A stretch of 64,000 nt of DNA, taken from NCBI RefSeq assembly GCF_000142905.1, contig NW_013657635.1:119241-183240 (forward strand), given 5' to 3'. The position numbers and the translations under genes were made by a program. The notes beneath the pieces were generated by a model. The model did not search any database. It was given only the letters and a program-made list of their open reading frames with translations, and was not told the DNA's origin. Below, piece by piece: positions 49,077 through 58,529 of this stretch (position 1 is its first letter; every line of letters begins with the position of its first letter). The DNA is from Thecamonas trahens ATCC 50062 (taxonomy: Eukaryota > Apusozoa > Apusomonadida > Apusomonadidae).

Positions 49077-50581
49077 ATGCATATGCGCAACTGTGTCATG
49101 TGGGCAGCTGTTGCAGTGGTGACCATGGTGGTGCTTGTGCTGGAGAGCGAGGGCGTGAGCATCGAGGCTTACGGAGCGGTGGAGGGCAAGGCGAGCAACG
49201 AGGCGGCATGGAGCAACGCACGGGCGGTGATGGCGACAGCCAAGGCGGTGAATGAGGGCGTGCATGGAAGTGATCGTGTGGTGGAAGTGCCGGCAGGTGG
49301 GACCTTCTACATCTTCAATGCCACCATGAGCGGCCTCAAGGACGTGACCTTTGTCATCGATGGCACCCTCGTGGTCTCCAACAACATCTCGGCCTGGCAG
49401 GACATCGCCAACAAGCCGTCAACTGGCGTGCTCGAGGTCACCGACTCGACCAACATCACCTTTACCGGGGCAGGACTCATCGATGGCCAGGGCTACGACT
49501 TTTGGTGGTGGGTCATCATCACTGGCAAGGACTTTCGCCCCAACCTCGTCAACATCTACCGGACGTCGGGCGTGACGGTGACCGAGCTGCACGTTCGCAA
49601 CTCACCGCAGTACCACTGGAACATCCGGTATGTGGAGGATGTGTACATTGACAACATCAACGTGTATGTCGACGTCGAGGCCCAGAAGGCTGCACTGGCG
49701 GTCGGCGGCAAGCTGCTAACCGTGCATCCAGAGCATCCCGAGTGGGACATCCCGGTCTTTCCGCTCAACACCGACGGCATCGACATTGCCGGCATTCGCG
49801 TCGTCATCCAGAACTCGCACATAACCAACTACGACGACGCCATTGCGGTCAAGCCGATCTACACTGGCGAGTCGCCGTTCTCGTCGTGCTCGCAGGACAT
49901 GTACGTCTACAACATGTCGGTCGTTGTGGGCGTCGGCATGAGCATCGGCTCTGTCCCTCCCGCGGTCGGCACCAACTGCGTCCGCAACATCACCTTTGAC
50001 ACCGTCACCTTTAAGGACCCGACCAAGGCCATCTACATCAAACCAATCCGGGCACGGTTGGCGACGGCATCATCGATGGCATCACCTACCGCAACCTGCA
50101 TGTGTCTGGCGACCTGTGGTACCCGATCTGGATTGGCCCGCAGCAGCAGGACCAGCCGCACTCGGGCCCGCCGCCGCCGCGTGCTACGCTCACCGGCCCG
50201 GCCAACACCGGATGCTCGTTCTTCTACCCCATCGACCCGGTGTGCCCGACCCAGCCTCGCGTCCCGATCACTAACGTCGTTGTCGACTCGTTCACCGCCG
50301 ACAAGACCCTCATGCTCCCGGGTGTTATCCTCTGCAACGCCACCAAGCCGTGCTCCGGCCTTTCCTTCTCCTCTGTCGCCATCACCGGTGACTTTGTGGT
50401 TCAGCCCGACTGGTCATGCCACAACGCCGACGTTGTCCAGACCCAGACAACGCCGGCCATCAAGTGCGACAACAGCGCGTCTACCCACACCCCAAACCCG
50501 GTCCTGCCCATCCCCATTACCGGCGACATCATGGCTGACTACGTTGCATGGATACGTGCAGCCCGCCTTGCGAGCATGTAG
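49077..50581 (+). CDS. Secreted GH28-like (polygalacturonase-fold) protein, frame break at ~50045
   Basis: About 501 residues. The N-terminus has a signal peptide (VMWAAVAVVTMVVLVLES). A right-handed beta-helix follows: ITFTGAGLIDGQGYDFWWW, then VNIYRTSGVTVTELHVRNSP, the catalytic-type NTDGIDI and YDDAIAVKP, VGVGMSIGSVPP and YIKP. GH28 enzymes hydrolyse pectic polygalacturonan, using three Asp (NTD and DD, present here), a His in GHG (here GVG, so absent) and the RIK lysine (present as YIK). Loss of the His suggests changed or no pectinase activity. The C-terminal part (NLHVSGDLWYPIWIGPQQQD, CPTQPRVPITNVVVDSFT) lies one frame over; at ~50039-50050 AAACCAATCCGGGC lacks one base. A protein-rich or oomycete-like GH28 subfamily is likely. 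Possible acquisition by lateral transfer is inference only. Confidence 0.82.
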
Positions 50582-50726
50582 ACCGTCATCCTAAAGACCA
50601 GACCATCTCCCCGCATCGCTCCACCTGGCTGCGTCGCGGACGTCGCATGGCGCCGGCACAGGCGGCAACCGGGGGAGGGAACAGCAGACGGCGGGCACAC
50701 CTCTCTACAGACGATATCTCACGAAA

Positions 50727-51083
50727 ATGAAGGTGGCCAAGGTGACCGACGTGGTTCTGTGCGTAGTTGTAGCGGTGTACATTGCGGTGGCTGCGGTGTC
50801 TGCGGCGGTGGCGGCGCCGGAGAGCGGAGCGTGCACCGCTTGCCTGGCGCTGTGGACGGAGCTGCGCCACGATGTCGGGTGCGGGAATGCTGTCAATGAC
50901 ACGGGCGCGCTGTGCAAGCTCTGTCCCGAGTCGATCTGTGGGACGCCAGCCCATTGTCAGACCATTGTCGATGAGGTTTGTGCTGCTGGCTGTGCCGATG
51001 ATCCCGACCAGTGTGCCTACCTCGCTTGCTCCAAGCTCCTCCACATCTGTCCGGTCAACGCCTCACGCCCCATCCTCCCCTAA
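50727..51083 (+). CDS. Small secreted Cys-rich protein
   Basis: 118 residues. A signal peptide (VVLCVVVAVYIAVAAVSAAV, then cleavage near VAAPES) is followed by about 80 residues with 12 cysteines (CTAC, VGCG, LCKLC, SICG, AHC, EVC, AGC, QCAYLAC, HIC), enough for six disulfides. The ends of the mature chain fit a compact disulfide-knotted or saposin-like peptide, but the Cys spacing does not match a family I can name with confidence. It starts 145 bp after the GH28-like gene on the same strand, so both secreted products may share an ecological role. It carries its own ATG after a TCACGAAA context. Confidence 0.7.
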   Translation: MKVAKVTDVVLCVVVAVYIAVAAVSAAVAAPESGACTACLALWTELRHDVGCGNAVNDTGALCKLCPESICGTPAHCQTIVDEVCAAGCADDPDQCAYLACSKLLHICPVNASRPILP

Positions 51084-51735
51084 TCTGTCTCTTCTCTTCC
51101 CGGGCTCAAGCTGTAGCCACCGGTCGGTGTTGGATTGCATGAGGCCCAGGCATATGCCTTGAGATCTGTGTCCTGTGGTCCGTTGCGATTCCACTCCCCC
51201 CCCATGCATCCACGCCCTCCCTGCCGCAGTTGCCGTGCCCTTCTGATCCACCCAGCATATCATCATCTACATAACAATATCTTCATCCATGCCACCCATC
51301 AGCCCAACGATGCTATGATCCACCCCCCACCCCGCCATCCCCGCCGTGTCTGCCGGCCCTGCCGTCCTTCCCGTGCCTGCCTTCCCCGTCGTGCCTGCCT
51401 TCCCTGTCGACCACCAACCGTTGCCTGACCACCTCAACAGCCCCCCCCCCCCCCACGNNNNNNNNNNNNNNNNNNNNNNNNNNNNNNNNNNNNNNNNNNN
51501 NNNNNNNNNNNNNNNNNNNNNNNNNNNNNNNNNNNNNNNNNNNNNNNNNNNNNNNNNNNNNNNNNNNNNNNNNNNNNNNNNNNNNNNNNNNNNNNNNNNN
51601 NNNNNNNNNNNNNNNNNNNNNNNNNNNNNNNNNNNNNNNNNNNNNNNNNNNNNNNNNNNNNNNNNNNNNNNNNNNNNNNNNTCCCCCACCTCCACCCTCC
51701 CCCCCCCCCTCCCCCCCACCCACCACCACCCGTAG
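51084..51735. other. Spacer containing the second assembly gap
   Basis: Some 370 bp of C-rich unique sequence, then poly-C, 224 N and more poly-C/ACC. The 5' exon of the CFAP119-like gene must be in or next to the gap. No other gene is visible. Confidence 0.7.
51458..51681. other. Assembly gap (224 N)
   Basis: A gap with estimated length, flanked on both sides by C-homopolymers (CCCCCCCC...CACG and TCCCCCACC). Confidence 0.98.
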
Positions 51736-53025
51736 GGCTCGCTGGAAGAGGTGGACGTGAGCCTGGCCTGGGTCCAGCAGTACCGCATGGCCAAGCCGAA
51801 GCAGCGGATGGCTATGATTGGTGCTGTGCTGCGGAAAGAGCCGGGAGTTGACAGAACTGGTGGTACTGGTACTGGTGCTAGTGCAGGAGCAGAGGCAGGC
51901 GCAGGTGGGACGGGCGCGGGCGGAGCAGGAGCGCAGACGGCGACGCCTGATGGCGTCATGGTTGATCTGTACTACTATCTCATGGCATGGGCGCTGAAGA
52001 ACTGCGCAGCGGTGGACGACGGATGTGGGCTGGCGGCGAGCGGCTGCACGCCGATGACTGATGCGCACGTCTCGGTCATCTTCTCGCTGTTCAAAACAAC
52101 ACATGCGTACGCGGTGACTACGGCCATTTCCCTGGATGCGACGTTTGCATACTTTCGGGATGTCTTGCTTGCTCATGCTGTCCATGCACCGCCGCACTCA
52201 GTCGATCTGTTCGACGTCTCGCAGGTCTCGGCGGTGACGCAGTACTTTATCCACACATACGCCCGCCACTACCGGCTCTACCAGCATGTTTTTACTCCGC
52301 TCCGGGTCCACAACATTGCACCACGGGCATGGGGCTTGCAGACACCTTCGATTGCGGCTGACATCCCGCTCGCCGACTACGACCGGCTGGACGAAGAGCA
52401 GGTGGCGGCCATGGTCCGCGCGCGGTCGCGGTCGTCGCTGCACTCGACAGTATCGCTGGCCTCGCTAGGCGACGTGGCGGAAGACGTGATAAGCGTAGGG
52501 TCAGCGAGCGGCGGCGGCGATGGACCCAGCGGGGCAGGCGCAACGACAGATGCCACTCCGCGCGGGGGCGAGTCTGGACATGGCTCGGGCAAGGCGTCGC
52601 GCACGTCGCCGGCGTCGCGGCGGACGCGGGCGAGCGGGTCTGGGGGCGGGGCCGGCTCGCGCTCGCCGCGTCCGTCACGCAAGGCGGTCTCGCGGCACGC
52701 GTCTGCGGCGAGTCTCAAGTCTGTGGGCGACGAGTCGGGCGAGGGCGAGGACGTCGTTGTCGGGTCCAACTCGGGCACGTGCGACGAGAACGAGACGCAC
52801 ATGTCGGAGGAAGCTGTCCAGGCCGAGCTGAAGGCGATTGCGCTCAAGGCGGCCGAGGCGCAGCTCGCCGAGGTCAAGGCCGAGCTCGACCTCAAAATGG
52901 CACGACAGGACGAGGCGCTTTTGGCGCGGATTGCGGTCCTCGAGCAGCGGATGTATGCGCTGAGCTCGGGCGAAGGCGGGTCGCCGGTGCAGGCGCAGGA
53001 GCGGAGGCGCCGAACGCGGACATGA
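51736..53025 (+). CDS. CFAP119/CCDC189 (Chlamydomonas C1a-32)-like central-apparatus protein, 5' end missing
   Basis: About 429 residues visible. After a CCACCCGTAG acceptor the sequence opens GSLEEVDVSLAWVQQYRMAK without an ATG, so the first exon is lost in the gap. The conserved block is DLYYYLMAWALKN, then PMTDAHVSVIFSLFKTTHAY, TFAYFRDVLLAHAVHAPPHS, and VSAVTQYFIHTYARHYRLYQ followed by HVFTPL. This matches the DUF4464 pattern of CCDC189 (FRDLLLPHAVHRPPFS ... TYFRHFKLYKYVFTP). The homologue sits on the C1a projection of the ciliary central pair. The C-terminal half is Ser/Gly-rich disorder ending in a coiled coil (QAELKAIALKAAEAQLAEVK). Ends 18 bp before a convergent gene. Confidence 0.75.
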   Translation, partial: GSLEEVDVSLAWVQQYRMAKPKQRMAMIGAVLRKEPGVDRTGGTGTGASAGAEAGAGGTGAGGAGAQTATPDGVMVDLYYYLMAWALKNCAAVDDGCGLAASGCTPMTDAHVSVIFSLFKTTHAYAVTTAISLDATFAYFRDVLLAHAVHAPPHSVDLFDVSQVSAVTQYFIHTYARHYRLYQHVFTPLRVHNIAPRAWGLQTPSIAADIPLADYDRLDEEQVAAMVRARSRSSLHSTVSLASLGDVAEDVISVGSASGGGDGPSGAGATTDATPRGGESGHGSGKASRTSPASRRTRASGSGGGAGSRSPRPSRKAVSRHASAASLKSVGDESGEGEDVVVGSNSGTCDENETHMSEEAVQAELKAIALKAAEAQLAEVKAELDLKMARQDEALLARIAVLEQRMYALSSGEGGSPVQAQERRRRTRT

Positions 53026-53043
53026 GCAGCAACGCGGGATTTA

Positions 53044-54357
53044 TCAGAGCGAAGAAGTAAACTGGAGGCGACCAGAGCGTGGCTCGATGGTGGCCTGGTT
53101 GGCGGCGAGGGCGCCGAGCTTGTCCAAGGCGCGGGCGACGCGAAGGCGGAGCGATGGCGAGGTAAACTTGGAGGGAGCGAGGGCAAGCTCGACAAAGGCC
53201 TGCTCAACAAACGGGGCCGACGGTTCGAGGGTGGCGAGAGCGGCGACGTTGAGGAGGGCTGCGATTTGGTGGCCGTCGACAACTTGCAGCTTGCCGGCGA
53301 GGGCGAGACCGTTGAGAAGCTGACCGGCGGCGGCGGCGACGTGGTCGGTGGCGCCGCGGTTGGTGCGCTGCGGCGAGGCGAGGACCTTGCCAAGGGCGAC
53401 GGCCAGGTCGACAGCGTCTGAGACGTGGGCGGCGAGGCGGTCGAGCGGGAGGCCCATGGCGAGCTCCTTCATGGCGGCCGAGGGAACGCGGCGGCCACCC
53501 GCGCGGCGGTGTGGGAGCAGCCGGCGCCACTTGCCCTTGGCCTTGGACAGCGCGGCCTCGACGGCGGCGTGATCAGCGCGGACGTCCGAGAGAGGACCAG
53601 CAGCCTCCAGAGGAGCGAGGGTGAGGGCGACACGCTCGCGAAGGACGTCGTCAGGCACGGCATGCCCCCAGCCCGACTTGGCCAGGCGGCCGATGACGCC
53701 TGCAGCCTCTGCCGGTGGTGCATCGCGCGAGAGCCAGGTGCCTGAGGCGACGACGGGGACAGCGCGAGCAGTGGCGCGGGCCATGCCAGCCTCCAGCACG
53801 CCCGCCGACCGGATGCCCGGGCGCCAGAGCGGGTCGCTCACTTCGAGCAGGTCAGGCAGGAGCAGATCGAGCTTGGACGCTGCGGCCAGGATAGACGAGG
53901 CACCAGCAGCACCCATGGTATGAACTTGAGAAGCAAGACGAGCGAGAAGCACTCCACCGAGAACCCGCAGCGACTCGACAGCATCAGCCTCGCCTGACAC
54001 GGGCTTCTTGTTCTTCCCTCCCGTCTTGATCAACGTTGGCGATCGCTCTCCACGGGCATGCGGGGTTCGCATGGTAGCTGCATGAGCGACAGCGCGAAGA
54101 GCACGAAGTATGTCAGGCGGATCCAGAGCAGCAGCATGTGCATCATAAGCAGCAGCGACGAGTGAGGGATATCGGGCCACGTTGGTGCCATCGACCAGAG
54201 CCCGAAAGGTGGCAGCCGAGGCGAGTGCCCGCTTGACCGAGGCCTGCGAGGAAGTGGCATGGCGAAGGGAGGCCATACCCCTAGCAGGGGCGAGTCTCAG
54301 GAGAGGGGCAATATGAATAGCACACATCTGGCGGGTGTATGTCCGCCATGGTAGCAT
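53044..54357 (-). CDS. Mitochondrial alpha-helical repeat protein, unknown
   Basis: 437 residues from the ATG giving MLPWRTYTRQMCAIHIAPLL. The first ~35 residues are rich in Arg and hydrophobics without acids (LAPARGMASLRHATSS), a mitochondrial presequence. The rest is a chain of short Ala/Leu helices in ~35-residue spacing (PPDILRALRAVAHAATMRT, AVDLAVALGKVLAS, HQIAALLNVAALATLEPS, APFVEQAFVELALAPSKF, LRLRVARALDKLGALAANQA), a helical-solenoid look similar to FASTK-type, OPR or PPR-related organelle RNA-binding proteins. I cannot assign one family. The frame is open upstream for 130 more codons, but that part is a Pro/His low-complexity string and unlikely to be translated. Convergent with CFAP119, divergent from TMEM144. 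Confidence 0.6.
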   Translation of the reverse strand: MLPWRTYTRQMCAIHIAPLLRLAPARGMASLRHATSSQASVKRALASAATFRALVDGTNVARYPSLVAAAYDAHAAALDPPDILRALRAVAHAATMRTPHARGERSPTLIKTGGKNKKPVSGEADAVESLRVLGGVLLARLASQVHTMGAAGASSILAAASKLDLLLPDLLEVSDPLWRPGIRSAGVLEAGMARATARAVPVVASGTWLSRDAPPAEAAGVIGRLAKSGWGHAVPDDVLRERVALTLAPLEAAGPLSDVRADHAAVEAALSKAKGKWRRLLPHRRAGGRRVPSAAMKELAMGLPLDRLAAHVSDAVDLAVALGKVLASPQRTNRGATDHVAAAAGQLLNGLALAGKLQVVDGHQIAALLNVAALATLEPSAPFVEQAFVELALAPSKFTSPSLRLRVARALDKLGALAANQATIEPRSGRLQFTSSL

Positions 54358-54797
54358 GGTCGGTCTTGTGGGTAGTCGTGGGCGTGGGTCGAGTGGGGCA
54401 GGGGGAGGAAGAGGGGGGGGTCGACTTGGGACGGCTCGGACGGGGACTTGGTCCGAGGGCCAGGCAGGAAGGGAAGGAGGGCTGGTGATGGGGAAGGTGT
54501 GATCAGGGGGCTTGGATGAGGTGGGCAGCGGTTGTATGGATGTGGTAGAGGCGATGTGGAGGATGGATCTGGTACAGTGGGCCTGTTGCGAGGCCAGATG
54601 TGGATGTGGTGGTGGTCGATGGGGGTGGGGTGGGGGGGGGGGTAGGGGTAAGGGGGGGCACTGCTTGCGGTGGACGGCGCGCACTGGTTGTGGTGGGAGG
54701 GCGACAGGCAGGAGGTGCTCAGGCGCGGCGCGGGCGCGGGCTAGGGGAGGGGACATTCCACTCTGGGAGCGGCAGGTGGCATTGCCTGGTGGAGGAC
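54358..54797. promoter_or_regulatory. Divergent spacer, G-rich
   Basis: 440 bp between the mitochondrial protein and the TMEM144-like gene. GGGGGG tracts at ~54413-54420 and ~54632-54656 and several GGATGTGG/GGTGG elements; no gene seen. Confidence 0.6.
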
Positions 54798-55868
54798 ATG
54801 GCCAGTGACAGCTTGTATGGATACCTGGCTGTGGTGGGCGCGTGTGTGGCCTTTGGCTCGTTTGGCGTGCCGACCAAGAGCGCGGCGGTGGCGGCGGCCA
54901 AGGTCCACCCGGTGGCCTTCCAGATCTACTACTCGCTGGCCATCTTTGTCTCGGCCTGGGGTGTCCTCCTCTACAACCCGTTTGTCTTTACCTGGTTTGG
55001 CTTTGCTGGTGCTGCCATCTGGACTCCATCGTCTATCCTTGCTCTCGCTGCCATTTCCGACGCCGGCCTCTCGGTGGCTCAGACTGTCTGGTCTGGTACC
55101 ACCATCATGATCTCGTTTCTCTGGGGCGCTCTGGCCTACCACGACAAGGTCTCCTCGCTGCCGCTGGCCATGGTTGCGCTCGCCACCCTTCTGTGTGGAC
55201 TTGTTCTGCTCGCCTCGCTCCACTCTTCGCTGATGGCGGGCGTCCACGCCTGGCTCGGCTTTGCTGTCGACGACGAGTCGCTGCGACCGCACCGGCCTGG
55301 CGATGTACGGGCGGCGGCCCCGCTGGTGGCTGCCGAAGCACCTGCAGTCAATGTCAGCGGTGGACGGGGGTTGGATGATGCTTATGCGAGTGCAGGCGGG
55401 GGTGACGGCAAGCCGCTGGCTAAGCTTGTGCGCGGCGTGGTCTTTGCGCTTGTTCTGGGAGTGCTGAACGGGTCGCTGATGGTTCCGCTGCGCGAGACGC
55501 CCAAGCGGGCGTCGGGCATCAACTACATTATCTCGTTCTCGATCGGTGTTGTGAGCATCACACCGCTGCTGGCGCTGGGGTACATGGCGATCATGCGAGC
55601 GCCGCTGCAGTTGCACTGGCGGGTGGCGCTCGGCCCGGGCCTGCTGACGGGCCTGTTGTGGCAGATCGGCAACTACTGCTCCATCTACGCCACGCTCTAT
55701 CTCGGTCTCACCATTGGTTATCCGCTCACCCAGCTGGCGCTCCTTGTCGCAGGCCTCTGGGGCTGGCTCTACTACGGCGAGCTTCCACAGGCGCGGCACG
55801 TCGCCCACTTTTGGCTTGCCGCAATCGTCGTCCTCGGCGGAGCCGCGCTCCTTGCCATCGCCGGATAG
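54798..55868 (+). CDS. TMEM144/GRP-type multi-pass transporter
   Basis: 356 residues (human TMEM144 345) with ten hydrophobic helices, drug/metabolite-transporter fold. The N-terminal GYLAVVGACVAFGSFGVPTK and AFQIYYSLAIFVSAWGVLL, the middle SVAQTVWSGTTIMISFLWGA and the C-terminal NYIISFSIGVVSITPL, GLLTGLLWQIGNYCSIYATL and LTIGYPLTQLALLVAGLWGW reproduce the family's signature half-repeats. A hydrophilic central loop (~150-200, DDESLRPHRPGDVRA) separates two five-helix halves. The relatives have been linked to carbohydrate transport; the substrate here is unknown. The ATG before ASDSLYGYL is chosen, as the upstream frame is G-rich and non-hydrophobic. Confidence 0.88.
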   Translation: MASDSLYGYLAVVGACVAFGSFGVPTKSAAVAAAKVHPVAFQIYYSLAIFVSAWGVLLYNPFVFTWFGFAGAAIWTPSSILALAAISDAGLSVAQTVWSGTTIMISFLWGALAYHDKVSSLPLAMVALATLLCGLVLLASLHSSLMAGVHAWLGFAVDDESLRPHRPGDVRAAAPLVAAEAPAVNVSGGRGLDDAYASAGGGDGKPLAKLVRGVVFALVLGVLNGSLMVPLRETPKRASGINYIISFSIGVVSITPLLALGYMAIMRAPLQLHWRVALGPGLLTGLLWQIGNYCSIYATLYLGLTIGYPLTQLALLVAGLWGWLYYGELPQARHVAHFWLAAIVVLGGAALLAIAG

Positions 55869-56245
55869 CTTTCTTCCTTGCCTACCCGTCTGCTCTTCAT
55901 CCGCCCACATTGAACATCGCGCGGGAGGTTAGCGTCATCAGAGCCAGTCGGTGAGTGGGCGAGAGAGTGCGCCAGCGAGCGGGCGAACCCAGCCGGGGCG
56001 ACGGGACGGGTGCAGGCACTCGACGCGAACGCACCAAAGAGAGACACTATCGCCCGGCACGGCATGTACTCCAATGGATGGGGCTCACTCATCTACCGAG
56101 TACGTACCGTGGTCCAATGGGGGCTGTGCTTGTGTGAGGGGGGAGGGGAGGGGGGGGGGCGACGCGTATGCGACTCATTGGAAGCGGAAACGATGGACGA
56201 TGACGTGATGGGCGATGTGGGGGCTGTGCGCGCGATGCGGGACGA
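55869..56245. other. Spacer between TMEM144-like and ABC transporter genes
   Basis: 377 bp in tandem orientation. GGGGAGGGGAGGGGGGGG at ~56139-56158; no recognisable gene. The ABC transporter may have a further 5' exon here, as its first ~25 codons are Arg-rich and could be presequence. Confidence 0.5.
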
Positions 56246-58491
56246 ATGATGATGCGGGGCTACCTACGCGGTGCGGGGCTGCGTACACGATGCCGGCGCT
56301 GCGTAACTACTGTGTCGGCGCTGTGTACGATATCGGGAGGTTGGCTGCAGGCCCCAGGGAATCAGAAGAAGAAGGCGACGTCGATAGTGACGCGCGCGTT
56401 CTTGCATCGAGTCGTCGAGTATGCCAAGCCGTACAAGCGGGTGATTGTGGGTGTGCTGCTAGCCATCGCCATCAAGTCTGCGCTGGCGCTCATTCCACCG
56501 ATGCTGTACCGGGCGATTCTTGATAAGGCCATTCCGCAGAAGGACAAGAGCCTTCTGACCGAGCTGGCGATGGGGCTGCTGGCGATTCCGATTGCGGTCG
56601 GCATCTTTGGGGTGGTCAAGTCGTACTACGTGGCCAAGATCGGGTCGTACATCATCAACGATCTGCGGACGGCGACGTACCGGCACCTGCAGCGGTCGTC
56701 GGTCCGGTTCTTTACGGCAACCAAGACCGGCGAGGTCATGTCGCGACTGTCGAACGATGTGCGCGGAGCACGCAATGCCATCACCGACACGTTTGTGGAG
56801 ATTGTGACCAACGTCATGAACGTGGCGCTGACGCTGGCGATCATGCTTGCCATCGAGTGGCGGCTGACGCTTGTCGGTCTTGCTTTTCTCCCGCTCTTTC
56901 TGGTGCCGGGAAACGTCATCGCCTCCAAGCTCCGGGTCCTTGTCCGTGAGCAGATGGATATGTACGCCACGCTGTCGGCCATTGCCAACCAGACGCTCAA
57001 CATCTCGGGCGTGTTGCTGACCAAGGTCTTTGGCCGGGCCGAGCACAACGTCGCGCTCTACCACGAAAAGGCTAACGAGCTGCGCGACCTCTCGGTTCGC
57101 ATCTCGTTCATCGGGGTGTGGTTTGGCATGGGCATGGGCCTTATTTCGTCGCTCGGCACTGTTGTGGTGTACTGGTGGGGCGGGAACCTGGCTATCGACG
57201 GCAAGCTGACGGTAGGTACGCTCGTCTCGCTCACAGTCTATCTCACCTCGCTCTACGGGCCCATCACTCAGCTGGTCAACTCGCGAGTCAAGATTGCAAC
57301 CTCGCTTGTCTCGTTTGAGCGAGTCTTTGAGATCCTGGACATGGACATCGAGATTGCTGACGCGCCCGGCGCTGTCGTCCTCGATGCCGTCGATGGCGCC
57401 ATTGCCTTTGACAACGTCTCGTTCTCGTACGCGCTCGCCAACTATCAACGGATTCCGGGCGCGTACGAGAGCTACTACGACGACGAAGGCAGCGAGGAGC
57501 GTAGCGATGACGGCGGCGGCATTGGCCCGGCCCACAGCGTTGACTTGGCGCCGGACAGCGACGAGGAGATTGGGCTGCTGACGGCTGCGGTCCCGCTGGC
57601 GCCGCGGATTAAGCGGCGGCGACCAAAGATGGAGCGGCTGCCGCAGCTGCGGACAACCGAGCGGTTCTGGCCGCGCAACATTGGCATGAGCGGCCGGATC
57701 AAGAGCGAGTACGGGGTGGACGACCGTGCGGCGGCGTCAGGGCGGTCGTACGCGCTCAACGGAGTGAGCTTCTCAGTGGCGCCCGGGCAGCTTGCGGCGG
57801 TGGTTGGCCCGTCGGGGCGGGCAAGACGACGATGACGATGCTGGTGCAGCGGCTGTACGATGTGACCGGCGGGGCGATCTCGATCGACGGGCACGACGTC
57901 CGCGATGTGGCGCTCGACTCACTCAGCACACACGTCGGTACGGTGACGCAAGAGTCGTTCCTCTTCCACGACACGCTGCGGGCCAATCTGGTGTATGCGC
58001 GACCGGACGGGATGGCTACCGATGATGAGCTCCGCGAGGCCTGCCAAGTCGCCAACATCCTCGACTTTGTGGACGCGCTGCCCGAGGGCTTTGACACGGT
58101 TGTGGGCGAGCGCGGCTATCGGCTGTCTGGCGGCGAGAAGCAGCGGATCGCCATTGCGCGTGTGGTGCTGAAGAACCCGCGGATCCTCATTCTTGACGAG
58201 GCGACGTCTTCGCTCGACTCCAAGTCTGAGCGCGCCATCCAGGACGCGCTTGACGCTCTCCTCGCCGATCGCACCTCGATCGTCATTGCCCACCGGCTCT
58301 CAACCATTCTCAAGGCCGACATCATCTTGGTTCTCGACCAGGGTCGGCTAGTGGAGCAGGGGAGCCATGCTGAGCTCCTTGCGCTCGGCGGCCTCTACGC
58401 CGAGCTGTACAATACGCAGTTCTCGGGACGGCCGGCATCGGTGTCTGCGTCTGGGCCTGAGCCTGCGCCATCGTCGCCGCGGCTCCTCTGA
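56246..58491 (+). CDS. ABC half-transporter (ABCB-type), with insertion in nucleotide-binding domain and frame break in Walker A
   Basis: About 748 residues: one transmembrane domain plus one ATPase domain. TMD (~50-360) has [20 protein letters not shown] and [36 protein letters not shown], a ~105-residue acidic/basic insertion ([16 protein letters not shown] ... [11 protein letters not shown]), then [15 protein letters not shown], Walker [19 protein letters not shown] (Q-loop), [16 protein letters not shown] (signature), [13 protein letters not shown] (Walker B), IVIAHRLST (His switch). The frame breaks inside Walker A: GTCGGGGCGGGCAAG at 57811-57823 lacks one G, whose addition gives GPSGAGKTT. 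The N-terminal ~25 residues ([16 protein letters not shown]) look like a mitochondrial presequence. The NBD closely resembles bacterial exporters, so bacterial origin is possible. Ends 38 bp from the NDUFB11 stop. Confidence 0.87.
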
Positions 58492-58529
58492 GGCACTGCG
58501 GGATTCGTAACACTCTCTTTACTAGGCAC

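Noticed and set aside
53044-54756. Longer N-terminus for the mitochondrial helical protein starting at 54756
   Set aside because: The extra ~130 residues are Pro/His/Ser low complexity from a G-rich promoter; the start at 54357 gives a good mitochondrial presequence.
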